A stretch of DNA of 48,821 nucleotides from Dehalococcoidia bacterium (GCA_032249735.1 JAVVHA010000016.1:1-48821); one strand, 5' to 3'. Counted from the stretch's first letter, positions 40,288-48,177 are shown. The notes: generated by a model from the sequence alone, not told the origin. Made by a program: numbers and translations.

Positions 40288-41199
40288 CTAGCCATCGCCA
40301 AGGGCCATCTGGGCGAAGAGAGTGATGGTGTCCAGGGCCTCCTTCCGGCCTAGCCATATGGGCGGGGCCACCACCAAGTGCTGGACACCCACGTCCCGAT
40401 ATTGACCCACCATGGCCTGGACCTGCTCTGGCGTGCCCATGATGGGCCGGGCTTCCTCCAGCGGTCTTTCGGTGATGACAAGGGGGGCGATGACTCCCAA
40501 GGTGAGGCTCTGGGGGTCGCGGCCGGCCTCGGCAGCCATCTCCTGGACCAGCTGCCACCTCCTGGCCACCTGGTCGGGCGGGAGGGCAAAGGCCAGCCAG
40601 CCATCGCCAAGATATGCTGCCCTTCTCAGGGCGGCAATGGCGTGACCCCCTACCAATATGGGCGGCGGCTCAGGGGGGAGGGGGCCAAAGCCCACCCCCT
40701 CCACTTGGTAGAAGCGGCCGCGGAAGGTGGGGAACTCATGGGCCCATAATTCGCGCATGAGCTGGATCTGTTCGTCGGCCATAGCTCCCCGCTGGCGCCA
40801 GGGGGAGCCCAAGGCATGGGCCTCCTCGCGCATCCACCCCACCCCTACCCCCACCAGCAGCCTGCCACGAGAGAGGATCTGCACCTGAGAGAGCATCTTG
40901 GCCGTCAACACCGGGTTACGATGGGGCAACACTAGCACGCCGGTGCCCAAGAGGACGCGTTCGGTAATGGCCGCCAGATACGATAGGGTGGTGATAGGCT
41001 CCCACCAGGGGATATCTGGAGGGTAGGGCGAGCGCCCCCTCCGGCTGTAGGGATAGCGGGAATCGACGCGCACGGGGATGACCGTGTGGTCGGCAGCCCA
41101 TAGGGAGTGGTAGCCCAGGGCCTCCACCTCACGGGCCAAGGCCGGCAGGGAATCGGCGTCTAGCCAGCGGCCAATGAACGACATAACCCCAAACCGCAT
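40288..41199 (-). CDS. LLM-class F420-dependent-type oxidoreductase
   Basis: A 303-residue luciferase-like enzyme, shorter than the 23449 protein and closer to F420-dependent family members (TIGR03619-like). Seen: MRFGVMSFIGRW, ALGYHSLWAADHTVIP, WEPITTLSYLAAITERVLLGTGVLVLPHRNP-type core, GRLLVGVGVGWMREE and PPPILVGGHAIAALRRAA. The substrate is unknown. ATG 41199 follows GAGGGGG with 8-base spacing; ATG 41214 is an alternative. It shares the strand with the radical SAM gene but that gene has its own -10 box. Confidence 0.8.
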   Translation of the reverse strand: MRFGVMSFIGRWLDADSLPALAREVEALGYHSLWAADHTVIPVRVDSRYPYSRRGRSPYPPDIPWWEPITTLSYLAAITERVLLGTGVLVLPHRNPVLTAKMLSQVQILSRGRLLVGVGVGWMREEAHALGSPWRQRGAMADEQIQLMRELWAHEFPTFRGRFYQVEGVGFGPLPPEPPPILVGGHAIAALRRAAYLGDGWLAFALPPDQVARRWQLVQEMAAEAGRDPQSLTLGVIAPLVITERPLEEARPIMGTPEQVQAMVGQYRDVGVQHLVVAPPIWLGRKEALDTITLFAQMALGDG

Positions 41200-41263
41200 G
41201 ACTTTCCCCCTCATAACGCTTGGGACTATTGTATAGCTCCGCGCCTCCCTCTCACCCGTGTGC

Positions 41264-41269
41264 TAGACT
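41264..41269 (+). promoter_or_regulatory. Extended -10 box of the glcDEF operon
   Basis: TGC followed by TAGACT at 41264-41269 (TGn extended -10, 4/6) ends 6 bases before the GTG start of glcD at 41276. No -35 match and no ribosome binding site are seen, which fits a leaderless mRNA. Confidence 0.35.
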
Positions 41270-41275
41270 TAAGAC

Positions 41276-42718
41276 GTGAACCCTAAGCTCAGGCGAGAGC
41301 TGGAGCGTGTCGTTGGCCCATCCTGGGTGCTCACTCACCCCGCCGAGCTTCTGACCTACGAATACGATGCCACCATCGAGAGGGCTCTGCCAGATGCTGT
41401 GGTGCTCCCTGGCTCAGCCCAGGAGGTGGCAGCAGTGGTGCAGGTGGCCCGTCGCTTCCGAGTGCCGGTGGTGGCCAGAGGGGCAGGGACCGGTCTCTCG
41501 GGAGGGGCCGTGCCCTACGGCGGGGGCATCGTGGTGGTCACCTCCCGGCTCAACCGCATCCTCAAGATCGACCCGGAGAACGCCATAGCGGTGGTGGAGC
41601 CAGGAGTGTTGAACCTGGACGTCAGCCGCGCCGCCGCTCCCTATGGCCTCCGCTTCGCCCCTGACCCATCCAGCCAGAAGGCCTGCACCATCGGCGGCAA
41701 CATCGCGGAAAACGCAGGCGGCCCTCACTGCCTCCGCTATGGCACCACCACCAATCACGTCCTGGCCCTGGAGATGGTCACCGCCGAGGGCCAGCTGGTG
41801 TGGATGGGAAGCCCCTGGGGGGAGGGCCCAGGCTACGACCTGGTGGGGGCCGTGGTGGGCTCTGAGGGGACCTTGGGCATCGTCACCAAGGCGGTGCTGC
41901 GACTCCTTCCCCTGCCGCCGGCCATCATCACCCTCCTGGCCATCTTCGACACCGTTGAGCAGGCCAGCGAGGCCGTCTCGGCCATCATCGCCCACGGCAT
42001 CGTCCCCGCCGCCTTGGAGATGCTGGACAAGGCGGTGATGGAGGCGGTAGAGCCCTATATCCACGCCGGCTACCCACCTGATGCCGGCGCCGTCCTCCTC
42101 GTCGAGGTGGAGGGGCTGGAAGAAGCCGCCGAGGCCGAGGCCCAGGCCGTGCGGGGCGTCTGCCAGGAGCTAGGAGCGCGGGAGGTGCACATGGGCTTCA
42201 CCCCCGAGGAGAGGGAGCGTCTGTGGGCGGGCAGGAAGGCCGCCTTAGGGGCCCTGGGGCGCCTGGCCCCCTCCTACTACATCCTCGACGGGGTGGTGCC
42301 CCGCACTAAGCTCCCTCACGTCGTGCGCCAGGTCTACGAGATATGTCAAAGCTATGGCCTTAGGGTGGCCCACGTCCTCCACGCCGGCGATGGCAACCTC
42401 CACCCCAACATCCTCTTCGACGAGCAGGAGCCAGGAGCGGTGGAGAGGGTGTTGCGGTGTGGGGCAGACATCATCAGGGCCTGCGTAGAGGCCGGGGGAT
42501 CCATTACCGGCGAGCATGGCGTGGGGTACGAGAAACGCGACTTCATGCCCTGGATCTTCACCCCCCACGACCTGGAGGCCATGCGCCAGCTGAAAGACGC
42601 CTTCGGGGCCGGCGACTTTTTCAACCCCCACAAGATATTCCCCGAAGAGCAGCAGGAGACGTCCATGGTGCCCCAGCGCCCAGCTATTCGCCACGCCGGC
42701 CCCGATGCCTACGTCTGA
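41276..42718 (+). CDS. glcD: Glycolate oxidase-type FAD-linked oxidase subunit GlcD
   Basis: A 480-residue FAD-linked oxidase of the PCMH/VAO family. FAD-binding stretches: VVARGAGTGLSGGAVPYGGG, GGNIAENAGGPHCLRYG, VVGSEGTLGIVTKAVLRLLP; the C-terminal substrate cap has HAGDGNLHPNI and GEHGVGYEKRDF. It oxidises a 2-hydroxy acid such as glycolate or lactate, with electrons passing through GlcF. GTG 41276 lies right behind an extended -10 box, so a leaderless start is probable. glcE follows 10 bases after its stop and glcF after that: a three-subunit enzyme. Confidence 0.9.
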   Translation: MNPKLRRELERVVGPSWVLTHPAELLTYEYDATIERALPDAVVLPGSAQEVAAVVQVARRFRVPVVARGAGTGLSGGAVPYGGGIVVVTSRLNRILKIDPENAIAVVEPGVLNLDVSRAAAPYGLRFAPDPSSQKACTIGGNIAENAGGPHCLRYGTTTNHVLALEMVTAEGQLVWMGSPWGEGPGYDLVGAVVGSEGTLGIVTKAVLRLLPLPPAIITLLAIFDTVEQASEAVSAIIAHGIVPAALEMLDKAVMEAVEPYIHAGYPPDAGAVLLVEVEGLEEAAEAEAQAVRGVCQELGAREVHMGFTPEERERLWAGRKAALGALGRLAPSYYILDGVVPRTKLPHVVRQVYEICQSYGLRVAHVLHAGDGNLHPNILFDEQEPGAVERVLRCGADIIRACVEAGGSITGEHGVGYEKRDFMPWIFTPHDLEAMRQLKDAFGAGDFFNPHKIFPEEQQETSMVPQRPAIRHAGPDAYV

Positions 42719-42728
42719 GGAGGCCAAC

Positions 42729-43976
42729 ATGCGCCAGGGCACCCTGGAAGCCGCCCTCTTGGACGTGGTGGGGAAGGAGGATCTGGTGACGGGAGAGGGC
42801 CTCGCCTCCTACTCCGTGGACGGCAGGCAGCCACAGGCGGCCGTCAGGCCAGCCTCGGTGGCCCAGGTATCGGAGGTGATGGCCTTAGCCCACCGCCTTG
42901 GGCTGGCAGTCATACCATGGGGCGGCGGCACCATGATGGGAGTAGGTAACGTCCCTACCCGCTACCACCTAGCCTTGGATCTACGGCGCCTGGACCGGCT
43001 GGTGGAGCACGAGCCAGCCGACCTCACCCTCACTGTGCAGGCGGGCATGACTGTCGCCCGCCTGCAAGAGGCGTTGGCTCCCCACGGGCAGATGGTCCCT
43101 CTTGACCCACCGTGGCCCCGGCAGGCCACTATAGGAGGGACGTTGGCCACCGCCGCCGCTGGGCCTGCGCGCTGCTCCCTAGGCCTGCCCAGGGACGTGA
43201 CCATAGGCATCAAGGTGGTGATGGCTGATGGGCGCGTCACTAAGGCTGGCGGCAAGGTGGTGAAGAACGTCGCCGGCTATGACCTCTGCAAGCTGTATGT
43301 GGGCTCCATGGGCACCTTGGCCATCATCGTGGAGGCCAGCTTCAAGCTCCTTCCCCTCCCGCGCACGCGGGAGACCCGGGCCTTCGCTTTTCCCGCACCC
43401 ATGCCGGCCTGGCAAGCGGCCACAGAGGCCTGGCGACGCCACCTGGCTTTGGGCTCCCTCTACCTGCAGTGGCAGGGGGGACCTTATACGTTAGTGGTGA
43501 GGCTTACGGGCATCCAAGAGGCGGTGGACCGCTCCCTCTCCGCCCTGGCGGCCATCGCTCAGGGCCTCGGGGGTGAGGCCACAGACGTGGAGGAGAGGTG
43601 GGAGGAGGCCATGATCTCCCCCGCTGAGGCACGAGGCCTGACCATGAAGCTCTCTGTCTCCCCCTCCCGAGTGCCGGCCTGCCTGGAGGGGCTGGCAAAA
43701 CTCTCCCCTTCGCTGACCATGGCCATGCCCCTAGCGGGGGTGTGCTACGCCCGATGGCCTGAGGCGGGGGAGCCATCTTCCCTGGCCCGTAAGGCCATGG
43801 CACTGGCAGAAGCGCTGGAAGGCGTGGCGGTGATCCACGCCTGTGAGGCGGCCCTTAAGGAGGAAATGGACGTCTTTGGCCCCCTCCCCCCCTCCTTCCA
43901 CATCATGAAGGCCGTAAAGGAGCGATGGGACCCCAGAGGGAACCTAAGCCCGGGGCGTTTCTTGAGACGCTGGTGA
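42729..43976 (+). CDS. glcE: Glycolate oxidase FAD-binding subunit GlcE
   Basis: A 415-residue FAD_binding_4-family protein, paralogous to GlcD but with a shorter C-terminus. Features: VIPWGGGTMMGVGN, TIGGTLATAAAGPARCSLG, VKNVAGYDLCKLYVGSMGTLA. GlcE is an accessory FAD subunit of glycolate oxidase. ATG 42729 is preceded by GAGGAGG; ATG 42705 would overlap glcD. The last 52 bases overlap glcF. Confidence 0.88.
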   Translation: MRQGTLEAALLDVVGKEDLVTGEGLASYSVDGRQPQAAVRPASVAQVSEVMALAHRLGLAVIPWGGGTMMGVGNVPTRYHLALDLRRLDRLVEHEPADLTLTVQAGMTVARLQEALAPHGQMVPLDPPWPRQATIGGTLATAAAGPARCSLGLPRDVTIGIKVVMADGRVTKAGGKVVKNVAGYDLCKLYVGSMGTLAIIVEASFKLLPLPRTRETRAFAFPAPMPAWQAATEAWRRHLALGSLYLQWQGGPYTLVVRLTGIQEAVDRSLSALAAIAQGLGGEATDVEERWEEAMISPAEARGLTMKLSVSPSRVPACLEGLAKLSPSLTMAMPLAGVCYARWPEAGEPSSLARKAMALAEALEGVAVIHACEAALKEEMDVFGPLPPSFHIMKAVKERWDPRGNLSPGRFLRRW

Positions 43977-45247
43977 AGGACGCCTCGTTCGTCGAGGGCC
44001 TAGCCAGGTGCGTCCATTGCGGGCTCTGCGTGCCCCACTGTCCCACCTTCCGTATCCTGCGCGTGGAGCCTGACTCGCCCCGGGGACGTCTGCACATCAT
44101 GAGGGCCCTGACGTGGGGACGCATCGGCCCTGCGCCCAGGGCCCTGAAGCATCTGGACCTCTGCCTCCTCTGTCGCCACTGCGAGGCCGTTTGCCCGTCG
44201 GGGGTGCCCTTCGGCCACCTGATGGAGACGGTGCGGGCGGAGCTTCGGTCCTCTGGGCCGCTGTGGTGGGCGGTCCGGCGTCTGGCAGCGCGTGTCCTCC
44301 TAAGACCACTGCCCATGTTGTCTGCCCACTGGCTCTTGCGGGCTGTGGGGAACCTGCCCATGCCCATATCCCTCCTCCGCAGGGCAGCGCCCGGCGCAGC
44401 CCTCCTCATGTCCCTGGCCCAGGCCCCGAGAAGAGCCCCTTACCTGCGAAGGGGCCTTCTGGCCCGGCCTAAGGGCGAACGTAAGGGGAGAGTAGCCTTG
44501 CTTTTGGGGTGCGTCGTCCCTTACCTCACACCTCAGACCCACGTGGCCACCGTGGCCCTGCTAGCCCGCGCCGGCTTGGAGGTGGTAGCCCCCGAGGGCC
44601 AAGCGTGTTGTGGCGCCCTGTACGCCCACATCGGCGACCTGACCACTGCCCGCCGTCTGGCCCGCCGAAACATCGATGCCTTCCTGGGGAGCCATGCGGA
44701 GGCCATAGTGGTCAACGCCGCCGGATGTGGCGCCATGCTCAAGGAGTACCCCCACCTTCTGGCCCACGACCGCCGCTACCGCCCCCTTGCTGAGCGCTTC
44801 GCATCCTTAGTCCGTGACGTCACCGAGCTGCTGGCGCAGATGCCCCTCCCACCCCCACCGCAGGCCCTGCCTATGGACGTCACCTATCAGGACCCCTGCC
44901 ACCTGGCCCACGCCCAAGGCATACGCGAGGCCCCCCGACGCCTGTTACGCATGATCCCAGGCATCCGTCTTGCGGAGATGGAGGCCCCGGACGAGTGCTG
45001 TGGCAGCGCCGGCGTCTATAACCTCCTCCACCCCCATGTGGCGTCCACCCTGGCGCGGCGCCGCATGGCCCAAGTGGTGGCTACGGGTGCGCAGGTGGTG
45101 GCCACAGCCAACGTGGGGTGTGCCCTTCAGCTGCAGGCGGCGGCCAGACTTTACGGCCGGCGCCTGCGCGTGGCCCACGTGGTGGAGCTCCTGCACCAGG
45201 CCTACCGGGCCACCCCAAACGAAGATTCATCCTTGACAAATGCGTGA
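43925..45247 (+). CDS. glcF: Glycolate oxidase iron-sulfur subunit GlcF
   Basis: A 440-residue protein with two ferredoxin-type 4Fe-4S motifs (CVHCGLCVPHCPT, CLLCRHCEAVCPS) and two CCG domains (GQACCGALYAHIG and DECCGSAGVYN). It passes electrons from GlcD/E to the quinone pool, probably through the membrane side of the complex. ATG 43925 overlaps glcE by 52 bases and is preceded by AAGGAG. The end of the gene contains a TTGACA box used by the promoter of the next gene. Confidence 0.9.
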   Translation: MGPQREPKPGAFLETLVKDASFVEGLARCVHCGLCVPHCPTFRILRVEPDSPRGRLHIMRALTWGRIGPAPRALKHLDLCLLCRHCEAVCPSGVPFGHLMETVRAELRSSGPLWWAVRRLAARVLLRPLPMLSAHWLLRAVGNLPMPISLLRRAAPGAALLMSLAQAPRRAPYLRRGLLARPKGERKGRVALLLGCVVPYLTPQTHVATVALLARAGLEVVAPEGQACCGALYAHIGDLTTARRLARRNIDAFLGSHAEAIVVNAAGCGAMLKEYPHLLAHDRRYRPLAERFASLVRDVTELLAQMPLPPPPQALPMDVTYQDPCHLAHAQGIREAPRRLLRMIPGIRLAEMEAPDECCGSAGVYNLLHPHVASTLARRRMAQVVATGAQVVATANVGCALQLQAAARLYGRRLRVAHVVELLHQAYRATPNEDSSLTNA

Positions 45248-45260
45248 AAGACGGTACAAT
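45233..45260 (+). promoter_or_regulatory. Strong sigma70-like promoter inside the end of glcF
   Basis: TTGACA at 45233-45238 (6/6), a 16-base spacer, and TACAAT at 45255-45260 (5/6). The -35 box lies inside the last codons of glcF. It would start an mRNA near 45267, ahead of the small gene at 45284. Confidence 0.65.
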
Positions 45261-45283
45261 CGGTGCACGAGCAGAGGGATAAT

Positions 45284-45538
45284 ATGGGGCTGTGGTTCGG
45301 TGGTGACGTGGTGGACCCTGAGGAGCTGGAACGGTCAGAGGAGCTAGAGCGAGCGCTGGACGATCTGCTCCATGGTCGGGAGCCCCAAGTCGCCGACCCA
45401 GAGCTTAAGTCCCTCCTAGAGGTGGCCCGTCAGCGTTACCAATTGGCCCTGGAGCTGAGGAGAGAGGCAGAAAAGCACCGCCAACGTGTTTGGCAGCTCA
45501 TAGAGGAAAAGCTACGCCGCCAAAGCACCCCCAAGTGA
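45284..45538 (+). CDS. Small charged coiled-coil protein, unknown function
   Basis: An 84-residue protein that I do not recognise. It begins MGLWFGGDVVDPEELERSEE, has an acidic first half and a basic helical second half (LLEVARQRYQLALELRREAEKHRQRVWQLIEEKL), which looks like one long amphipathic helix or coiled coil. No cysteines or membrane segment. GAGGGA lies 4 bases before the ATG, and a strong TTGACA/TACAAT promoter stands upstream. An in-frame GTG at 45263 is too close to the -10 box. It is flanked by glcF and a CoA-transferase with their own signals, so it is probably a free-standing gene. Confidence 0.65.
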   Translation: MGLWFGGDVVDPEELERSEELERALDDLLHGREPQVADPELKSLLEVARQRYQLALELRREAEKHRQRVWQLIEEKLRRQSTPK

Positions 45539-45555
45539 TATCCATCCCCCACCCC

Positions 45556-45586
45556 TTGACATAGCTAAGCAAGGGCACTACATAAT
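45556..45586 (+). promoter_or_regulatory. Promoter of the CoA-transferase genes
   Basis: TTGACA at 45556-45561 (6/6) and CATAAT at 45581-45586 (5/6) with a 19-base spacer; TACATA at 45579-45584 is an alternative with 17. The ATG at 45596 lies 9 bases behind CATAAT, so the 5' leader is almost absent. Confidence 0.55.
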
Positions 45587-45595
45587 AGGGGAGCC

Positions 45596-46579
45596 ATGGT
45601 GAGGCAACTGGAGATCCTGGCCGAAGGACAGGGTGAATATCACCCCGTAGACCCCGATGGGTTCCGCCAATGGGTACGGGACCATAAGAAGCGGGCCCTA
45701 GTCCCCAAGCTCATGACCGAGAAAGAGGCCATCGAGAAGTTCGTCCAGGACGGCGATTACCTGGTCTATGAGTGCAACTACCTGCAGCGGGGCCCGGCGG
45801 CCCTCATCAGGGAGATCATCCGGCAACGCAAGAAGAACCTGTGGTTGGGAGCCAAGTTCACCTGGGTGGCCGCTGCCCTACTGGTGGAGGCCGGCTGCGT
45901 CTCCAAGATGGACGTGGGGTTCTTCCTATTCGGGCCCGTGGTGGAAAAGGCAGCCAAGGAGGGGCGCATCAAGATATACGAGTACTCCAACGTGGTCATG
46001 ACCAACCGCATTAAGGCCGGGGCCATGGGCATACCCTTCATACCCGTGCGCTCCTTCGGCGGCACCGACGGCTTCAAGTATTCGGGGGCCAAGATCATCA
46101 GAGACCCTTACACCGGGCAGCCCACTGTCATCGTACCCGCCCTCAACCCCGACGTGGCCATCATCCACGTGCACCAGGCCGACGTCTATGGCAATGCCCG
46201 CATCTTCGGCACCGGCATCTCCGATGCCGAGGCCGCCCTGGCATCCCGCAAGGTCATCATCTCCGCCGAGGAGATCGTGGACACGGAGGAGATACGCCGT
46301 AACCCCGGCCTCACCGTCATCCCCTACTACTGTGTGGACGCCGTGGTCCACCTCCCCTTCGGCGCCTACCCTGGGGAGATGGCTGGCCGCTACGCCTCAG
46401 ACGTGGAGCACGTGGTGGAGGTGGTGGGGCGCACCATGCGGGGGGGCCTCCAGGAATACCTGGAGAAGTGGGTCTACGGTGTGGAGAGCCACCAGGAGAT
46501 GCTCGACAAGCTGGTGGGGTGGCGCAAGCTCCAGCAACTCCTGCAGAGGGCCACCATAAAGGAGGGATACCTGCCATGA
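45596..46579 (+). CDS. CoA-transferase subunit alpha (glutaconate CoA-transferase-like)
   Basis: A 327-residue class I CoA-transferase subunit (SugarP_isomerase/NagB-RpiA fold). Features: KEAIEKFVQDGDYLVYECN, a GAKFTWVAAALLVEAGCV helix, a VPVRSFGGTDGFKYSGAK-like loop and ALNPDVAIIHVHQADVYGNARIFGTG. These fit GctA-type and IpdA-type proteins. Class I enzymes move CoA from one acyl-CoA to another acid; IpdAB instead opens a steroid ring. Its ATG is close behind a promoter. The downstream beta gene overlaps the stop by ATGA. Confidence 0.8.
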   Translation: MVRQLEILAEGQGEYHPVDPDGFRQWVRDHKKRALVPKLMTEKEAIEKFVQDGDYLVYECNYLQRGPAALIREIIRQRKKNLWLGAKFTWVAAALLVEAGCVSKMDVGFFLFGPVVEKAAKEGRIKIYEYSNVVMTNRIKAGAMGIPFIPVRSFGGTDGFKYSGAKIIRDPYTGQPTVIVPALNPDVAIIHVHQADVYGNARIFGTGISDAEAALASRKVIISAEEIVDTEEIRRNPGLTVIPYYCVDAVVHLPFGAYPGEMAGRYASDVEHVVEVVGRTMRGGLQEYLEKWVYGVESHQEMLDKLVGWRKLQQLLQRATIKEGYLP

Positions 46580-47487
46580 TCCAGATGCATCCTGCCAAGG
46601 GGGAAAAGGCCGCCTACTTCAACGAGCGGGAGCACCAGATCTGCGTCATGGCCCGCCTCATCGAGGACGGCAAGACCTATTGGGTGGCAGGTGGTGGCAC
46701 TCCCATGGCCTCCATCCTTCTGGCCAAGAAGCTCTACGCCCCCAACGCCGTATACGTGACGGAGGACGGGGTGCTGGCCCCCGAGCCCGCCCTGCCCCTG
46801 GACCCCATCATGACCATGGTCAGCTCCCGCGCTAGCTACCGCGCCCTGCAGTGGGGCACCATGAACAGCGTAGGCTTCCACGCCCAGGTGGGGCTCATGG
46901 ACTACGGCATTCTCAACACCCTCCAGGTGGACCCCTATGGTAACATCAACTCCACCCTCCTGGGATCCTATGAGGCGGGGGAGTACCGTCGCTTCGGCGG
47001 GCCAGGTGGCGCCGACTCCATCGCCTCCCTGTGCTGGCGCACCATTCTGATGACAGACCATCAGAAGCGCAAGTTCGTGCCCCGCGTGGACTTCATCTCC
47101 TCCCCTGGCTTCCTGGACGGCTCCCCTGGGGCGCGGGAGCGGGCAGGCCTGCCCAGGGACACCGGCCCCTACCTGGTCCTCACCCCCTGGGCCCTCTTCG
47201 ACTACGAGGACCGGTACCTGCGTCTCATCGGCATCTCCCCCTTCGTCACCGTGGAGCAGGTGCTGGCGGAGATGAGCTTCCGGCCTAAGGTGGCTCCCCA
47301 GCTCCTCACCCTGGAGACGCCCACCGAGGAGGAGCTCACCATCCTGCGCACGGAGATCGACCCCCGGGGGCAGGTGACCATCATAGGCGACATCGGACGC
47401 TGGATCCAGCGGCGGGAAGACGGCACCTACGCCCCGGCTGAGGAGGGCAGAGGCGGCGGCAATCCCAACCTACCCCGCAGCTGGTAG
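46576..47487 (+). CDS. CoA-transferase subunit beta (glutaconate CoA-transferase-like)
   Basis: A 303-residue beta subunit. Seen: ICVMARLIEDGKTYWVAGGG, MDYGILNTLQVDPYGNINSTLLG, GGPGGADSIASLCWRTILMTDHQ, and VTVEQVLAEMSFRP at the end. The usual active-site glutamate of class I beta subunits is not evident near the GGPGGA region, which may favour an IpdB-like ring hydrolase, but this was judged by eye. ATG 46576 is translationally coupled to the alpha subunit (ATGA). The 690-base non-coding region begins behind its stop. Confidence 0.78.
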   Translation: MIQMHPAKGEKAAYFNEREHQICVMARLIEDGKTYWVAGGGTPMASILLAKKLYAPNAVYVTEDGVLAPEPALPLDPIMTMVSSRASYRALQWGTMNSVGFHAQVGLMDYGILNTLQVDPYGNINSTLLGSYEAGEYRRFGGPGGADSIASLCWRTILMTDHQKRKFVPRVDFISSPGFLDGSPGARERAGLPRDTGPYLVLTPWALFDYEDRYLRLIGISPFVTVEQVLAEMSFRPKVAPQLLTLETPTEEELTILRTEIDPRGQVTIIGDIGRWIQRREDGTYAPAEEGRGGGNPNLPRSW

Positions 47488-47611
47488 AGCACAGGGCCTC
47501 TAGCCCCCCTCACCTGCCCCCTCCATACCCTGGCCTCTGCAGGTGCCCCTGCGACATCTCAGCCTTGCCCCAGCCCCATCATCCCCTATCGTGGCCGGAC
47601 GGCGCACTATG

Positions 47612-47633
47612 AGGATGGACAGGTGTCCATCCT
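47612..47633. promoter_or_regulatory. 22-bp perfect palindrome, probable operator
   Basis: AGGATGGACA at 47612-47621 and TGTCCATCCT at 47624-47633 are exact reverse complements separated by GG. The loop is too small for an RNA hairpin, so a homodimeric DNA-binding protein is the likely reader. It ends 16 bases before the TTGACA box of the promoter at 47649, the position of an activator or repressor site. Confidence 0.5.
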
Positions 47634-47648
47634 GCGTTGGCCAAATGG

Positions 47649-47678
47649 TTGACAGAGGCATGGAAAGTCGGCTATCCT
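47649..47678 (+). promoter_or_regulatory. Promoter of the intergenic RNA / leader ORF
   Basis: TTGACA at 47649-47654 (6/6), an 18-base spacer, and TATCCT at 47673-47678 (4/6). The predicted start is about 47685, directly before the hairpin at 47693. Confidence 0.5.
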
Positions 47679-47684
47679 CTTGTC

Positions 47685-47772
47685 TAAGGACAGGCCGATA
47701 GAAGGGATTTGTCTGCAGAGAAAGGCGAAGCCCTTGTATCGGCCGGCCGGTAGCGCCCCTGGGCTAGATACC
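47685..47772 (+). ncRNA. Candidate structured RNA (two hairpins)
   Basis: Hairpin 1: GGCCGATA (47693-47700) pairs with TATCGGCC (47737-47744), then after a G-G mismatch AAGGG (47702-47706) with CCCTT (47731-47735), closing a 24-base loop rich in purines (GAGAAAGGCGAAG). Hairpin 2: TAGC (47751-47754) with GCTA (47763-47766), extended by CC/GG. An AGGAGG ribosome binding site (47781-47786) follows. It could be a riboswitch or a leader RNA; I could not match it with a known family. Confidence 0.35.
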
Positions 47773-47795
47773 AGCGAGAAAGGAGGATGTTGCAC

Positions 47796-47888
47796 ATGAG
47801 CCCGGGACTCAGCAGGGCTGGCCCCGGGGGCACGGCCTCTCCCCCAGCCATCCGTTTGGCCTTTCCTCCCTGGGCCCCCCATAGGTAA
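47796..47888 (+). CDS. Possible 30-residue leader peptide
   Basis: ATG 47796 follows AGGAGG by 9 bases and opens a 30-codon ORF rich in Pro, Gly, Ala and Arg (MSPGLSRAGPGGTASPPAIR and so on), ending TAA at 47886. Position behind a promoter and a structured RNA resembles an attenuator leader, but composition is simply GC-rich and coding support is weak. An ATG at 47787 touches the ribosome binding site. Confidence 0.25.
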   Translation: MSPGLSRAGPGGTASPPAIRLAFPPWAPHR

Positions 47889-48177
47889 TGGCGGCCAAGG
47901 AGGCACGCTCGCCCGCCTGGCACGTAATAACTTGCTGCTACCAGCGTTTGACTTAACGGGTGCCAGATGGATAGCCCAGGTGGGCCAAAGGTTGACCCAG
48001 CTCGTTGGCCAAGTGGACAGTTGACCATGGAGCGTGGTGGCAACTATGTAGCCGCCACATGGAGCGCCCTAGGGAGGACGCCGGAGAGGTCGCTGGTGGG
48101 AAGGGCGCAGGGCAGGGGCCCTGGCCCCACGGTGACCGCCGAAGTGCGACGAACGGTACATGAAGGGAGGAGATAAT

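Larger units (their letters stand above)
47637..48026. repeat. Three copies of a TTGGCCAA...TTGAC motif
   Basis: Copies at 47637-47654, 47981-47998 and 48005-48026 each contain TTGGCCAA (TGGGCCAA in the second) followed by TTGAC after 4, 3 and 8 bases. TTGGCCAA is itself a palindrome. The first TTGAC is the -35 of the promoter at 47649. Two copies stand about 150-200 bases before the secreted-protein gene. They may be regulator sites or repeated promoters. Confidence 0.35.
47488..48177. other. 690-base non-coding region
   Basis: The longest gap in the window, between the CoA-transferase beta gene and the secreted repeat-protein gene. It contains a 22-bp palindrome (47612-47633), a promoter (47649-47678), a probable structured RNA (47685-47772), a 30-codon leader-like ORF (47796-47888), and three copies of a GGCCAA/TTGAC motif. 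Minus-strand ORFs here lack ribosome binding sites and look like chance. Beyond 47890 only weak hairpins (for instance GGGGCC/GGCCCC near 48116-48129) are visible. Confidence 0.5.

Noticed and set aside
47685-47772. Cyclic-di-GMP-I (GEMM) riboswitch
   Set aside because: A GGCGAAGCC and a CGGTAGC phrase recall it, but the order and the conserved GCAAAGCC/GGCCTAA blocks do not fit; kept only as an unclassified structured RNA.
47607-48043. Minus-strand ORFs in the 690-base gap
   Set aside because: No ribosome binding site, Pro/Arg-rich chance composition, and conflict with promoter and hairpin signals on the plus strand.
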